Below are positions 1 through 7,120 of a stretch of DNA of 15,260 bases, piece after piece (the stretch's first letter is position 1; each line of letters starts with the position of its first letter). The translations under genes and the position numbers were made by a program. The notes beneath the pieces are model-generated. The model searched no databases, had not been told where the DNA came from, and saw only the letters and a program-made list of their open reading frames with translations. This DNA comes from Anaerolineae bacterium. GTDB taxonomy: Bacteria > Chloroflexota > Anaerolineae > Aggregatilineales > Aggregatilineaceae. The stretch is taken from assembly GCA_016929355.1 (NCBI GenBank), contig JAFGJA010000268.1, positions 1 to 15,260 of the forward strand. The letters are read 5' to 3'.

Positions 1-764
1 CCACTGCCGATGTCATCCAGCAAAATTAAACTGCGCTCGTGCGCTAGTTCGGCTAATATGGCGAGCGACACAGCTTCGGTAAAACCAATGATCTTATAAT
101 TCGAGGCGTGCGCGCGCATGATCACGGCAGTGTTGTCCGTAATCGCGTTAGCATAATCGCGCAGGTGAGTGCGGTTCGTCGCACCAACTTCGACCATCGT
201 CGCGCCGCTTTGCGCCATCACGTCGGGGATGCGGAACGATCCGCCAATTTCGATCAGTTCGCCCCGGCTGATGATCGCTTCGCGTCCACGCGCCAACGCC
301 GACAGCGCCAGCAGCACACCCGACGCATTGTTATTGACGACCATCCCGGCTTCCGCCCCGGTCACATCGACTAAAATGCGCTCAATGTGGCGATCCCGCT
401 TGCCGCGCACCCCCGGCTCTAGCTCATATTCGAGCGTGCTGTAACCGCCACCCACTGCACGCATCGCCGCCAGCGCATCATCCGAGAGCGGCGCGCGTCC
501 GAGATTGGTGTGGATGATCACCCCGCTCGCATTGACCACCGGGCGTAAGGTAGGCCGTGCCGCCTGCGCCAACTGTTCCGCCGCCCGCGCCACTAACACC
601 GCCTCACTTGGCAGCACAGAATCACCAGCTAACACTGCTTGCCGCGCCGCATCAACCACCTGCCGCAAGACACGCACAGTTTGATCGCGACCATATTCAG
701 CCTGCAAGGAGTCGCTGGCCCGAAGTAATGAATCGATACCGGGTAAATCGCGTAATGATGTCAT
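1..764 (-). CDS. selA: L-seryl-tRNA(Sec) selenium transferase (SelA), N-terminal part, cut by window edge
   Basis: SelA is a PLP-dependent enzyme that converts Ser-tRNA(Sec) to Sec-tRNA(Sec) using selenophosphate, so it is needed to insert selenocysteine at UGA. The reverse-strand frame starts at ATG 764-762 and stays open to base 1, giving about 254 residues of a protein usually near 460. It begins MTSLRDLPGIDSLL, like the SelA N-terminal domain. Diagnostic blocks follow in order: NASGVIIHTNLGRAPLS, GGYSTLEYELEPGVRGKR, VNNNASGVLLALSAL, ISRGELIEIGGSFRIPDVM, VGATNRTHLRDY and LLDDIGSG. The PLP-binding lysine lies beyond the edge and cannot be checked. No Shine-Dalgarno motif precedes the ATG; instead a TATAAT box ends 6 bases upstream, which suggests a leaderless mRNA. 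The cytochrome operon ahead of it ends in a terminator, so selA probably has its own promoter. The family call is firm. Confidence 0.96.
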   Translation of the reverse strand, partial: MTSLRDLPGIDSLLRASDSLQAEYGRDQTVRVLRQVVDAARQAVLAGDSVLPSEAVLVARAAEQLAQAARPTLRPVVNASGVIIHTNLGRAPLSDDALAAMRAVGGGYSTLEYELEPGVRGKRDRHIERILVDVTGAEAGMVVNNNASGVLLALSALARGREAIISRGELIEIGGSFRIPDVMAQSGATMVEVGATNRTHLRDYANAITDNTAVIMRAHASNYKIIGFTEAVSLAILAELAHERSLILLDDIGS

Positions 765-776
765 GCCAGGATTATA
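765..776 (-). promoter_or_regulatory. Candidate leaderless promoter of selA (-10 box)
   Basis: On the minus strand a perfect TATAAT occupies 776-771 and the sequence CCTGGC (770-765) separates it from the selA ATG at 764. With normal spacing, transcription would start at or next to the A of the ATG. No ribosome binding site is visible. The -35 region would fall inside the terminator hairpin of the upstream operon and does not resemble TTGACA, so this is a -10-only match. Confidence 0.5.
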
Positions 777-779
777 CAC

Positions 780-816
780 AAAAAAGAGAATGATCTGTGT
801 GATCACCCTCTTTTTT
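780..816 (-). terminator. Intrinsic terminator after the NrfD gene
   Basis: AAAAAAGAG (780-788) pairs with CTCTTTTTT (808-816), and TGATC (791-795) pairs with GATCA (801-805) around a TGTGT loop, with a two-base internal mismatch. Read on the minus strand the hairpin ends in a TCTTTTTT tract, as expected for Rho-independent termination of the operon that ends at 863. Its arms are also A/T-rich enough to work in the other direction, but no plus-strand gene needs it. It lies directly against the selA promoter. Confidence 0.8.
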
Positions 817-862
817 AACTATCTCTTCTCTGCGTTCTTTGCGTCTCGACGGTGAATGATCT

Positions 863-2095
863 TTAGTGCGCTGCTTCCGTCTGCTCCGACATATCGCGGA
901 ACGCCGGGAGGAACTTTATCCCCAGGCTGAAGATCATCGCCAGGATGGAAATTACCATAAAGGTGATGGCCCATTCGGTCCACGCGGGCGTATAGCTGCC
1001 CACCAACGGATCGGTCATCGGCGGATTTTCGGACAGAGGCTCGGTAAAAGCCAACAACGTTGTATGCCACCGATTCGCTACCAAGCCAATCGCCGCCAGC
1101 CCACTGCCGATCAACAACAGCAGAATATTCTGGCGGAACCGTGCCCGAATTAGCAGAATCGCAGCAAGCAGCCCGCCCAGGAAAATTTCCCAGGTCCAGA
1201 AGGTGACGGCATACGTCCCCGAAGAAAGGGTGGTGAACGCCTCCGAACGCCCTGGCACATAGCCGTAGTTACCGGCGGTTGTATCCCAAAAACGCATATA
1301 AAGATACAGTAACAGAATCGCGCCGGAAATTTGCCCCGCCGCGAATAACGCGTTGTTGGACACCAACGTGCGCTTGCCAATCCACTGGACAACCAACGTG
1401 ATAAACACTGTGAAGGAGATACCACCAGCCACGGCTGACACAATAAACAGGATCGGCATAGTCGCCCGGAACAGCGCCGCGCGCCCCACCACAACCCCGT
1501 ATGTACCACCCAGGCTGGATTGGTGCAGCAGGGACAACCCCAGGCCAACGATTGCTAACACCGGCGTATAATCATGCACGCGATGCGCAAAATTTTGCAG
1601 CCAGGTGAAGCGTTTCAAAAACGGTAATTCGACGACCATTGGGAAGACTTCAAACGTCAGCACTGTAAAATACAGCGTGATACACATGGTCACTTCCCAC
1701 AACATCGAGTGAACGTTCCAGAACACCCACCCGTGCCAGAAGCGATCCGGGCGTCCGATGTCAAAAAATAACGCCATCAACGCGCCGCTATAGCCCAGGA
1801 TGCCGATAAACACCGCCACGCGAGCCAGTCGTTTGAATTGATCCTGGCCGAGAATATACGTAATCGCGGAAATCGAAAACGCCCCTGCGCCCAAACCGAT
1901 ACAGGATAGATCGAGGATGATCCATAATCCCCAGGGAGTCAGGTCGGTCAGGTTGGTAACGACCAAGCCTTTGGTCATGATGAGAAACGTGGCGTACAAC
2001 CCGATCAGGATCACGATCCCCAGAAAACCGATCCAGAACCAGAAGGGGCTGAACAGATTAAAGGATTTGCGTTGTTGTTGAACTGCGGCACTCAT
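863..2095 (-). CDS. NrfD/HybB-type quinone-binding membrane subunit
   Basis: This 410-residue protein is the integral membrane subunit of a quinone-linked redox complex of the NrfD/PsrC/HybB group. It is almost entirely hydrophobic, with about nine or ten membrane segments by eye. It carries the family-like stretches PWGLWIILDLSCIGLGAGAF (about residues 54-73), DIGRPDRFWHGW (about 112-123) and NVHSMLWEV. Members hold no heme and exchange electrons between quinone and a partner Fe-S subunit. Its ATG overlaps the TGA stop of the Fe-S gene by four bases (ATGA), so the two are translationally coupled, and it is the last gene of the three-gene operon. HybB is the closest style match by eye, but there is no hydrogenase gene nearby, so a hydrogenase role is not supported. 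Confidence 0.93.
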   Translation of the reverse strand: MSAAVQQQRKSFNLFSPFWFWIGFLGIVILIGLYATFLIMTKGLVVTNLTDLTPWGLWIILDLSCIGLGAGAFSISAITYILGQDQFKRLARVAVFIGILGYSGALMALFFDIGRPDRFWHGWVFWNVHSMLWEVTMCITLYFTVLTFEVFPMVVELPFLKRFTWLQNFAHRVHDYTPVLAIVGLGLSLLHQSSLGGTYGVVVGRAALFRATMPILFIVSAVAGGISFTVFITLVVQWIGKRTLVSNNALFAAGQISGAILLLYLYMRFWDTTAGNYGYVPGRSEAFTTLSSGTYAVTFWTWEIFLGGLLAAILLIRARFRQNILLLLIGSGLAAIGLVANRWHTTLLAFTEPLSENPPMTDPLVGSYTPAWTEWAITFMVISILAMIFSLGIKFLPAFRDMSEQTEAAH

Positions 2096-2985
2096 GCCTC
2101 TTCTCCCTCCTCAGCTTCCGGCAGCAGGTAATACACGCGCGGATGCGTACCGAGGTTTTCGCGCAAAACAACCGCTTGCCGCCCCTTCATCGCCCGCGAG
2201 ACCGGGCTTTCGGGATCATTCAGATCGCCAAAGCGCCGCGCTTCGGTGGGGCAGATGTTGACACAAGCCGGTGTCACCGCCCGATCATAACCAGGACGCA
2301 AACCGGTTTCATAGGCAAGATCGATACGCTGTGAGCAGAACGTGCATTTTTCCGCCACGCCGCGCGGACGCCGGTTAATTTCCGGTGTGCCCCAGGTCGG
2401 CACCATTTCGTTATCCGTTTCGTCCTCGCGGTCATCCCAGTTGAAGACACGCACCCCATACGGGCACGCCACCATGCAATACCGGCAGCCAATGCAGCGC
2501 TGGTAGTCCATCATCACTAAACCATCCTCGCGGTGATAGGTAGCCGCTACCGGGCAAACCTCGACACACGGCGCATGTTCGCAGTGCATACACGGGCGCG
2601 TGATGAAGACCGGCTGCCCAAACGTTTCCTCATCCGTCAACAGGATATTCCAACGATGTTCGGAATCAGTATCATTCGTCGCTTGACAGGCATAAACGCA
2701 GCGTTCGCAACCAATGCAAGCTTCCAGATCAATCACCATCACCCAATATGGACCCTCACCGTGACCGTTGACTTCCTCGGCAGGATCGTTATGCGCCAGA
2801 AACGCACTCCAGACCCAGCCCGCCGCCGCCGCACTGATGCCTAACCCGGCAATCAGCCGCACAAACTCACGGCGATCCAGCTCGCGCGTCGGTCCCTGTT
2901 GAGTTGGCCCGCCCGATGGGGCAGGCTCACTCTGAGGGATTTGTTCGCCCTGAGGGGCGTGTTCGTCTTTGGTATGTTCACTCAT
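2092..2985 (-). CDS. Tat-exported Fe-S subunit with four [4Fe-4S] clusters (HybA/NrfC/PsrB type)
   Basis: This 297-residue electron-transfer protein should carry four cubane clusters. All sixteen cysteines are present: 90/93/96/100, 132/135/140/144, 164/167/170/174 and 214/217/241/245. A twin-arginine motif, DRREFVRL (about residues 37-44), is followed by a hydrophobic segment (about 45-63), so it is probably exported folded and may stay anchored by this segment. An acidic and proline-rich leader of about 36 residues precedes the Tat motif, which is long. Homologues relay electrons between an NrfD-type quinone subunit and an extracytoplasmic partner; here the neighbours imply relay between the NrfD subunit and the 17-heme cytochrome. 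The start ATG lies 13 bases after the cytochrome stop, and its AGGAAAG ribosome binding site overlaps that TAG stop. The stop is TGA, which shows that UGA normally terminates in this organism. Confidence 0.95.
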   Translation of the reverse strand: MSEHTKDEHAPQGEQIPQSEPAPSGGPTQQGPTRELDRREFVRLIAGLGISAAAAGWVWSAFLAHNDPAEEVNGHGEGPYWVMVIDLEACIGCERCVYACQATNDTDSEHRWNILLTDEETFGQPVFITRPCMHCEHAPCVEVCPVAATYHREDGLVMMDYQRCIGCRYCMVACPYGVRVFNWDDREDETDNEMVPTWGTPEINRRPRGVAEKCTFCSQRIDLAYETGLRPGYDRAVTPACVNICPTEARRFGDLNDPESPVSRAMKGRQAVVLRENLGTHPRVYYLLPEAEEGEEA

Positions 2986-2998
2986 GTCGTCGTCTTTC

Positions 2999-5440
2999 CT
3001 ACAATAACGAACGAAGACGGATCAGCAGGAACAGCACGAAGACCAAAATCAACGCGCCCAACGCGCCACCAATCACCCCGGAATTCCAATCTTTATCCGA
3101 TTCGTTTTCCAGTTCGTCAATCTGATTTTCGAGGTCTTGGATCAGGTCGGTTTCGTCAAGTTGGTTGGTTTCACGCACACTGAGCATATGCGTATTACCG
3201 TGACAGCCAGCACAGGTGCTCGGATCAATGTCCATCGTGTGGCCGGTGGTACGAACCAGAATGCCGTTTTCCACCGTTTCGCGCCCCATGTGGCAATCCA
3301 CACAGGTCATATCCTCACCCATGTGAATATCATCGACCAGCGCTTCCCGGTGACAATCACCACACGTAGCATTGACATCACCGAGGATCAGGCCATTATT
3401 ATGCGGTGTGTGGCAGTCCACACAATCGATTCCGGCAGCCTTGTGATCGCTGACCAACCATTCGTCATAAGTAGGCGCGTGCGCGCCAGTGTGACACCGT
3501 CCGCAGTCGCTCGATTCGTCGGCAATATCAACCGGGGCCGGGGGATGCTCGGCGCCAGCCGTCATGATATGGCAGGAGGTGCAAACAACACCTTCATAAG
3601 TATGATCGCCCGTTGCCGAGTTGTAACCGGAGGCATGGCAGCTCATGCAGTAATTTGGGCGACCCTGTTCAGCAAAGTATTCAAGGAACGTTTCGTTGGT
3701 TGAGGCCGCAGCGTGCGGTGATGTTTGCCAGTTCTGATATGCCTCACGGTGACATTCCGCACAATTTTCAGGATTCTCCGCGACAATCATCGCGGCGGAG
3801 GTGGTCGGGTTAAGCTGGGTCAACCCTAATTCAACTTCAACCGCATTCAACAACGCATCGGTATACGCATAATTATGCACACCCATACTGCCATCGTTGG
3901 TCACAAATTCCAGCACGGTTGTGATCCATTCCGGCGCATCCGGGGTTTGTGTCAAGCGGTCCTGCGATTCCTTCAACCGTTCCGCCACACCGCTCTGGGT
4001 ATCGCTGACAAAACGCTCGATGTACTCCGGGCTAAGATCGGTATGGCAGGATGTACACGAATCATTCTGAATACCACTGCCATTCGCTAACACCGTCATC
4101 ATGGTGTGACTACCGGTCAACCCGTATGCGCCAATCTGTACGGTATCGGCCATATGGCAATCCACGCAGCGCGGACCATCTTCTGATTGGAAGTGTCCAC
4201 CTTGCACACCTTCCACCGCACCGACGATCTTCCAACCTTCAAACATTTCCTGCACGGGGTGATGGACCGTGCCGCCAATTTCCAGGACCTCACCCTCTGG
4301 GGTTTGGCTGTTATGGCACGCCACACATAAAAGGTAACTGTCGGTTTGCAGCATGGCGGGTAGGACTTCAGCGTCTTCTTCTACCGGATGCGGATTGTGA
4401 CACGCCACACACGTAATGCCATCCCAGGCGGTCTGTTCTACCGTATCTTCCGTCGTGCCCTCGGCTATCGCCTCATCCGAGGTTGTGCCGCCGGACAGCG
4501 TGCCATGACACCGCGCACATTCGGGCATCATCGCCATTGACGACGCATGTGAACTCTTGAGCCATTCAGGGTACTGGTTGTAAGTTTTGGCGTGGCCGGT
4601 TTCCCACCAAACGGTCACATCGTCTTCCGCCGCCATCACAAACACACTGCCATCTAACGCCATACCGGGCTGGTAGCCCACCGGATAACCATGTTCGCCA
4701 TCCGGGGAGGTCCCCTGAATATGACACTGCCCGCAGGTTTCCGAATCGGGCGTATGCACGATGTCATCAGGTGATTGCGTGGAGAGGTGAATACTGCCCG
4801 GTCCATGACAGGCTTCACAACCGATGTTGAGTTCGACATTACCGGGTTTAAATGCGTCCAGAAATGCAAAGTCGGTCTCTTCCGCCGCCGTTACGCCATC
4901 CAGCCCTGTCGTATGACAACCCGCACAGGCGACTCGCCAATCGCGCCCCGGTTCGGTCCAATCATCCACATGATAATCGGTCCAGACGCCGGTCTGATCC
5001 TCGGTCTGCGGGATATTCCACTGGACCGGCAGCACATAATAATGCGTGGTCCCGTCTTCATCCTCGACCATGCTCACATACTGCTGCATGTATTTTTCGC
5101 CCAGGACAAACGTGATGTCGGCGGCGGAAAGTGCGCGCTCTGCGCCATCCGGCCACGTAATAACCGGGGCCGATGCCAGATCGCCCAAGATCGTTTCCTC
5201 CACCGGAGGCTTGACCATCTTGGCATGAGCAGTCCAATGCCATGTATCATCTTGTGCGTGACACATGCTGCATGTACTCGATCCCACATATTCTGCATCC
5301 AGGTTAGGCGGATCATCTTGTAAATCCGGCGTCGCCTGTACGGGATCAGTGTGCCACAAAATCATGGCCGCCATCAATAAACACACCCCGCCTATCACCA
5401 AGCCGGCAATACGCAGGGTGTTTTTGTAACGACTTTTCAT
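2999..5440 (-). CDS. 17-heme membrane-anchored c-type cytochrome
   Basis: This 813-residue protein has 17 CXXCH motifs, the first at residues 57-61. An uncleaved or cleavable hydrophobic N-terminus (about 10-29) directs export, and a C-terminal segment (about 789-808) followed by arginines should anchor it with the hemes outside the cytoplasm. A short acidic, heptad-like stretch before the anchor (about 755-780) may be a coiled coil. Hemes 1-9 (to about residue 560) closely match the 9-heme protein at 8227-10026; hemes 10-17 form an extra module. Between hemes 1 and 2 lies a domain without hemes that contains ITWPDGAERALSA, VLGEKYMQQYVSM and VLPVQWNIPQTEDQ. It lacks CXXCK and other signatures of NrfA- or HAO-type catalysis, so I call it an electron-transfer protein, although catalysis cannot be excluded. 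It is the first gene of the operon with the Fe-S and NrfD subunits. AGGGG precedes the ATG by about eight bases. Confidence 0.95.
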   Translation of the reverse strand: MKSRYKNTLRIAGLVIGGVCLLMAAMILWHTDPVQATPDLQDDPPNLDAEYVGSSTCSMCHAQDDTWHWTAHAKMVKPPVEETILGDLASAPVITWPDGAERALSAADITFVLGEKYMQQYVSMVEDEDGTTHYYVLPVQWNIPQTEDQTGVWTDYHVDDWTEPGRDWRVACAGCHTTGLDGVTAAEETDFAFLDAFKPGNVELNIGCEACHGPGSIHLSTQSPDDIVHTPDSETCGQCHIQGTSPDGEHGYPVGYQPGMALDGSVFVMAAEDDVTVWWETGHAKTYNQYPEWLKSSHASSMAMMPECARCHGTLSGGTTSDEAIAEGTTEDTVEQTAWDGITCVACHNPHPVEEDAEVLPAMLQTDSYLLCVACHNSQTPEGEVLEIGGTVHHPVQEMFEGWKIVGAVEGVQGGHFQSEDGPRCVDCHMADTVQIGAYGLTGSHTMMTVLANGSGIQNDSCTSCHTDLSPEYIERFVSDTQSGVAERLKESQDRLTQTPDAPEWITTVLEFVTNDGSMGVHNYAYTDALLNAVEVELGLTQLNPTTSAAMIVAENPENCAECHREAYQNWQTSPHAAASTNETFLEYFAEQGRPNYCMSCHASGYNSATGDHTYEGVVCTSCHIMTAGAEHPPAPVDIADESSDCGRCHTGAHAPTYDEWLVSDHKAAGIDCVDCHTPHNNGLILGDVNATCGDCHREALVDDIHMGEDMTCVDCHMGRETVENGILVRTTGHTMDIDPSTCAGCHGNTHMLSVRETNQLDETDLIQDLENQIDELENESDKDWNSGVIGGALGALILVFVLFLLIRLRSLL

Positions 5441-5517
5441 AAGGTTGCCCCTTCAACGTTTGACAGTTTTTTTAACACGCGCGTAAACCTATATTCCCTT
5501 TTTCAAACTACTGTAAT

Positions 5518-5575
5518 TGATATAACCATTTTCATCGAGTACCAAATGCAAGCAGTTTGTGTGAGACAAGTCACA
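5518..5575 (-). promoter_or_regulatory. Candidate promoter of the 17-heme/Fe-S/NrfD operon with CRP/FNR-like site
   Basis: A palindrome TGTGA-GACAAG-TCACA occupies 5560-5575, with half-sites matching the CRP-family consensus exactly. On the minus strand it is followed by AT-rich sequence containing TTATAT (5525-5520) and TATCAA (5523-5518), either of which could be a -10 box. The palindrome centre would then lie about 55 bases before the transcription start, a distance compatible with activation. The leader to the ATG at 5440 would be about 70 bases. Sites are seen; promoter use is inferred. Confidence 0.5.
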
Positions 5576-5621
5576 AGCGGTAATAGGTGCGCAAATAACC
5601 CTAAGCCTATATGGGGAAATC

Positions 5622-5640
5622 TACCCATACAGAGTGGGTG
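5622..5640. repeat. Inverted repeat ACCCA/TGGGT in the divergent control region
   Basis: ACCCA (5623-5627) and TGGGT (5635-5639) form a short dyad with a 7-base spacer. The left arm with flanks reads TACCCAT, which matches the NarL heptamer consensus TACYYMT; the right arm is a poorer partner (GTGGGTG). A NarL-type regulator is encoded at 10120-10779, so it is a possible operator, but a seven-base degenerate match is weak evidence. Confidence 0.25.
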
Positions 5641-5654
5641 AGTCTACCGATTTA

Positions 5655-5670
5655 TGTGAATTCGTTCACT
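5655..5670 (+). promoter_or_regulatory. CRP/FNR-like palindrome before the 70-residue membrane protein gene
   Basis: TGTGA-ATTCGT-TCACT matches nine of ten CRP-family half-site positions. It also contains the perfect dyad GTGAA-TTCG-TTCAC (5656-5669). Downstream AT-rich boxes TATAGA (5679-5684) and TATCTA (5685-5690) are candidate -10 elements, which would put the palindrome over the -35 region, a position more typical of repression or of a site shared with the divergent operon. Confidence 0.45.
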
Positions 5671-5710
5671 TGATATGCTATAGATATCTAAAGAGCTTGA
5701 GGAGGCTAAA

Positions 5711-5923
5711 ATGGCAGAATTATCATCCGTATTAGCAGTGTTAGGTTTGTTCATGCTGCGGATCGGGATCCCTGTTGTGGCCTTGATCACCCTGGGTATT
5801 CTGGTTGACCGGTGGCAAAGTCGCCGTGAAGCTGAGGTTCGCAATATGTACGCTGTCGGGCAGATTGAAGATGAAGCCGAGGCCGAAGTACAGGATGAGG
5901 TGAAACAGCGTAAAACCGCTTAA
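5711..5923 (+). CDS. Small single-pass membrane protein, 70 residues, unknown function
   Basis: I do not recognise this family. The protein has one hydrophobic segment (about residues 6-31) followed by an arginine pair and a strongly charged, acidic and then basic tail (about 32-70) that looks helical and would face the cytoplasm by the positive-inside rule. It has no cysteine or CXXCH motif. A very good ribosome binding site, GAGGAGG (5699-5705), lies five bases before the ATG, and the gene has its own promoter region and a terminator, so it is very likely real. It sits alone between two cytochrome operons, divergent from one and convergent with the other. Its position suggests an accessory or assembly role in respiration, but that is only inference. 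Confidence 0.75.
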   Translation: MAELSSVLAVLGLFMLRIGIPVVALITLGILVDRWQSRREAEVRNMYAVGQIEDEAEAEVQDEVKQRKTA

Positions 5924-5947
5924 CACCAGCAGAGTTCCCCAATCAAA

Positions 5948-5985
5948 AAACGCGCTGCGGACTTATCATTTCCTACAGCGCGTTT
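5948..5985. terminator. Bidirectional terminator between convergent genes
   Basis: AAACGCGCTG (5948-5957) pairs perfectly with CAGCGCGTTT (5976-5985) over ten base pairs with an 18-base loop. On the minus strand the stem is followed by a six-T run, a strong Rho-independent signal for the cytochrome b operon ending at 6015. On the plus strand it is followed by TTTGTCTGTTT, a weaker tract that can serve the small gene ending at 5923. Confidence 0.85.
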
Positions 5986-6014
5986 GTCTGTTTACTGATT
6001 ACGGGTGATACCCG

Positions 6015-7115
6015 CTATTCCTTCGTGGTGAGCCATACCCACAGATGCGCCAAATCTTCATCACTCAACTGCTGCTTGCCATAAGCAGGCATTTCTGCCG
6101 GACCACGTCGCACCGACGTAGCGAATGCTTCAAAAGACAAACTCGTTCCGGCAATGGAGAAGTTGGCTAACCCCTCGGTTCCCTCGCCACGCGCACCGTG
6201 ACACGCATCACAGCCGGTAGCGGTCCAGAGTTGCGCCCCAATGACCGGATCGCCAATATCGGGATGAACATCGATTGTTTCGCCAGCCGCCGACAAACGC
6301 GGCACAGTGCTAATTGCACTCTCCTCAAACGAAACAAAGTAGATCAAACCGGCCACCAAAATGATGCTCATCACCACTGCGTAGGGCAAGAAAACCCGGC
6401 GGCGCTTCTGGATCACTTCGGGCGGCGGCAGCGGCCAGGTACGGCCCGCTTCGATCTCGGCCAATTCCGCGCCGTGTTCCTCTTTCATCTGCCCATGGGT
6501 GAGCTTGCCCGTGAACATACTTTTGTTCAACATCTTGACATGCACGTTGTACATGTGCCAGGTGATGATCGAGAGCACGGCCAGCACTGCTTCGGCTCCA
6601 TGCGCCGCTTTCGCCGCCGGAATCCATGCGCCGGGCAGGATCGCGGCAGTCCCAATGGGATTCCACAGCATAAAGCCAGTCAGCACCATGATCAGTGTGC
6701 CCCAGACCATCGCCAGATATTCGGCTTTTTCCCCGAAGTTATAGCGCGGCATGTGGGGGTGTTCCTTGCTCCACCCCAGGTTATACCGGATGTAATCCCA
6801 TACATCTCTGGCATCTTTGATACCGGGGATCATCGTCAAACGCTGCCCCAGGACGTAAATCTTGTAGCTCAGGATTCCGCCGTGATAGATGCTTTCCGCA
6901 ACCAACAGCGTCGCCATAATGCGATGCACGATGCGCACACTTTCGATTCCGCCCAGAAAATCGATCATGGACTTCGCCCAGTCGTGACTGGAGAATTTTT
7001 GCGGGATGCCGGTCAACGCTAACACCGTAAACGTCAGGATCACGATGATGTGTTCAAAGCGCTGCGAGGGCTTAAACCGTTGGTATCCGTCGTGATGAGT
7101 CTGTGTTTTAGCCAT
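6015..7115 (-). CDS. Cytochrome b (formate dehydrogenase gamma-like) fused to a monoheme cytochrome c domain
   Basis: This 366-residue protein joins a membrane di-heme cytochrome b domain to a C-terminal class I cytochrome c domain. The b part (about residues 18-262) has four or five membrane segments; histidines at 22, 64, 78, 172 and 187 are candidate heme ligands, and RFEHIIVILTFTVLALTG, GFMLWNP and HGAEAVLAVL resemble the b subunits of formate dehydrogenase-N-type enzymes. The c part (about 285-366) has CDACHGARGEG at 302 and a probable methionine ligand in MPAYG (Met342). Such a protein would take electrons from or give them to quinone and pass them straight to an attached heme c outside the membrane. 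It is the last gene of the cytochrome operon and starts 5 bases after the preceding stop, with GGGGG as ribosome binding site. No formate dehydrogenase catalytic subunit is present. Confidence 0.9.
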   Translation of the reverse strand: MAKTQTHHDGYQRFKPSQRFEHIIVILTFTVLALTGIPQKFSSHDWAKSMIDFLGGIESVRIVHRIMATLLVAESIYHGGILSYKIYVLGQRLTMIPGIKDARDVWDYIRYNLGWSKEHPHMPRYNFGEKAEYLAMVWGTLIMVLTGFMLWNPIGTAAILPGAWIPAAKAAHGAEAVLAVLSIITWHMYNVHVKMLNKSMFTGKLTHGQMKEEHGAELAEIEAGRTWPLPPPEVIQKRRRVFLPYAVVMSIILVAGLIYFVSFEESAISTVPRLSAAGETIDVHPDIGDPVIGAQLWTATGCDACHGARGEGTEGLANFSIAGTSLSFEAFATSVRRGPAEMPAYGKQQLSDEDLAHLWVWLTTKE

Positions 7116-7120
7116 ATCGT

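Noticed and set aside
863..2985. Hydrogenase (HybA/HybB) assignment
   Set aside because: The two subunits are similar in style, but no hydrogenase large or small subunit is present and the partner gene is a multiheme cytochrome.
2999..5440. Octaheme nitrite, hydroxylamine or tetrathionate-type reductase
   Set aside because: There is no CXXCK or other modified heme site and no recognisable catalytic signature; only ordinary CXXCH motifs are seen, so only an electron-transfer role can be claimed.
6198..7022. 274-codon plus-strand frame opposite the cytochrome b gene
   Set aside because: Histidine/glutamine/arginine-rich shadow of a clear membrane protein gene, with no domain and no ribosome binding site worth noting. 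The same applies to the frames at 9442-10056 and 3137-3703.
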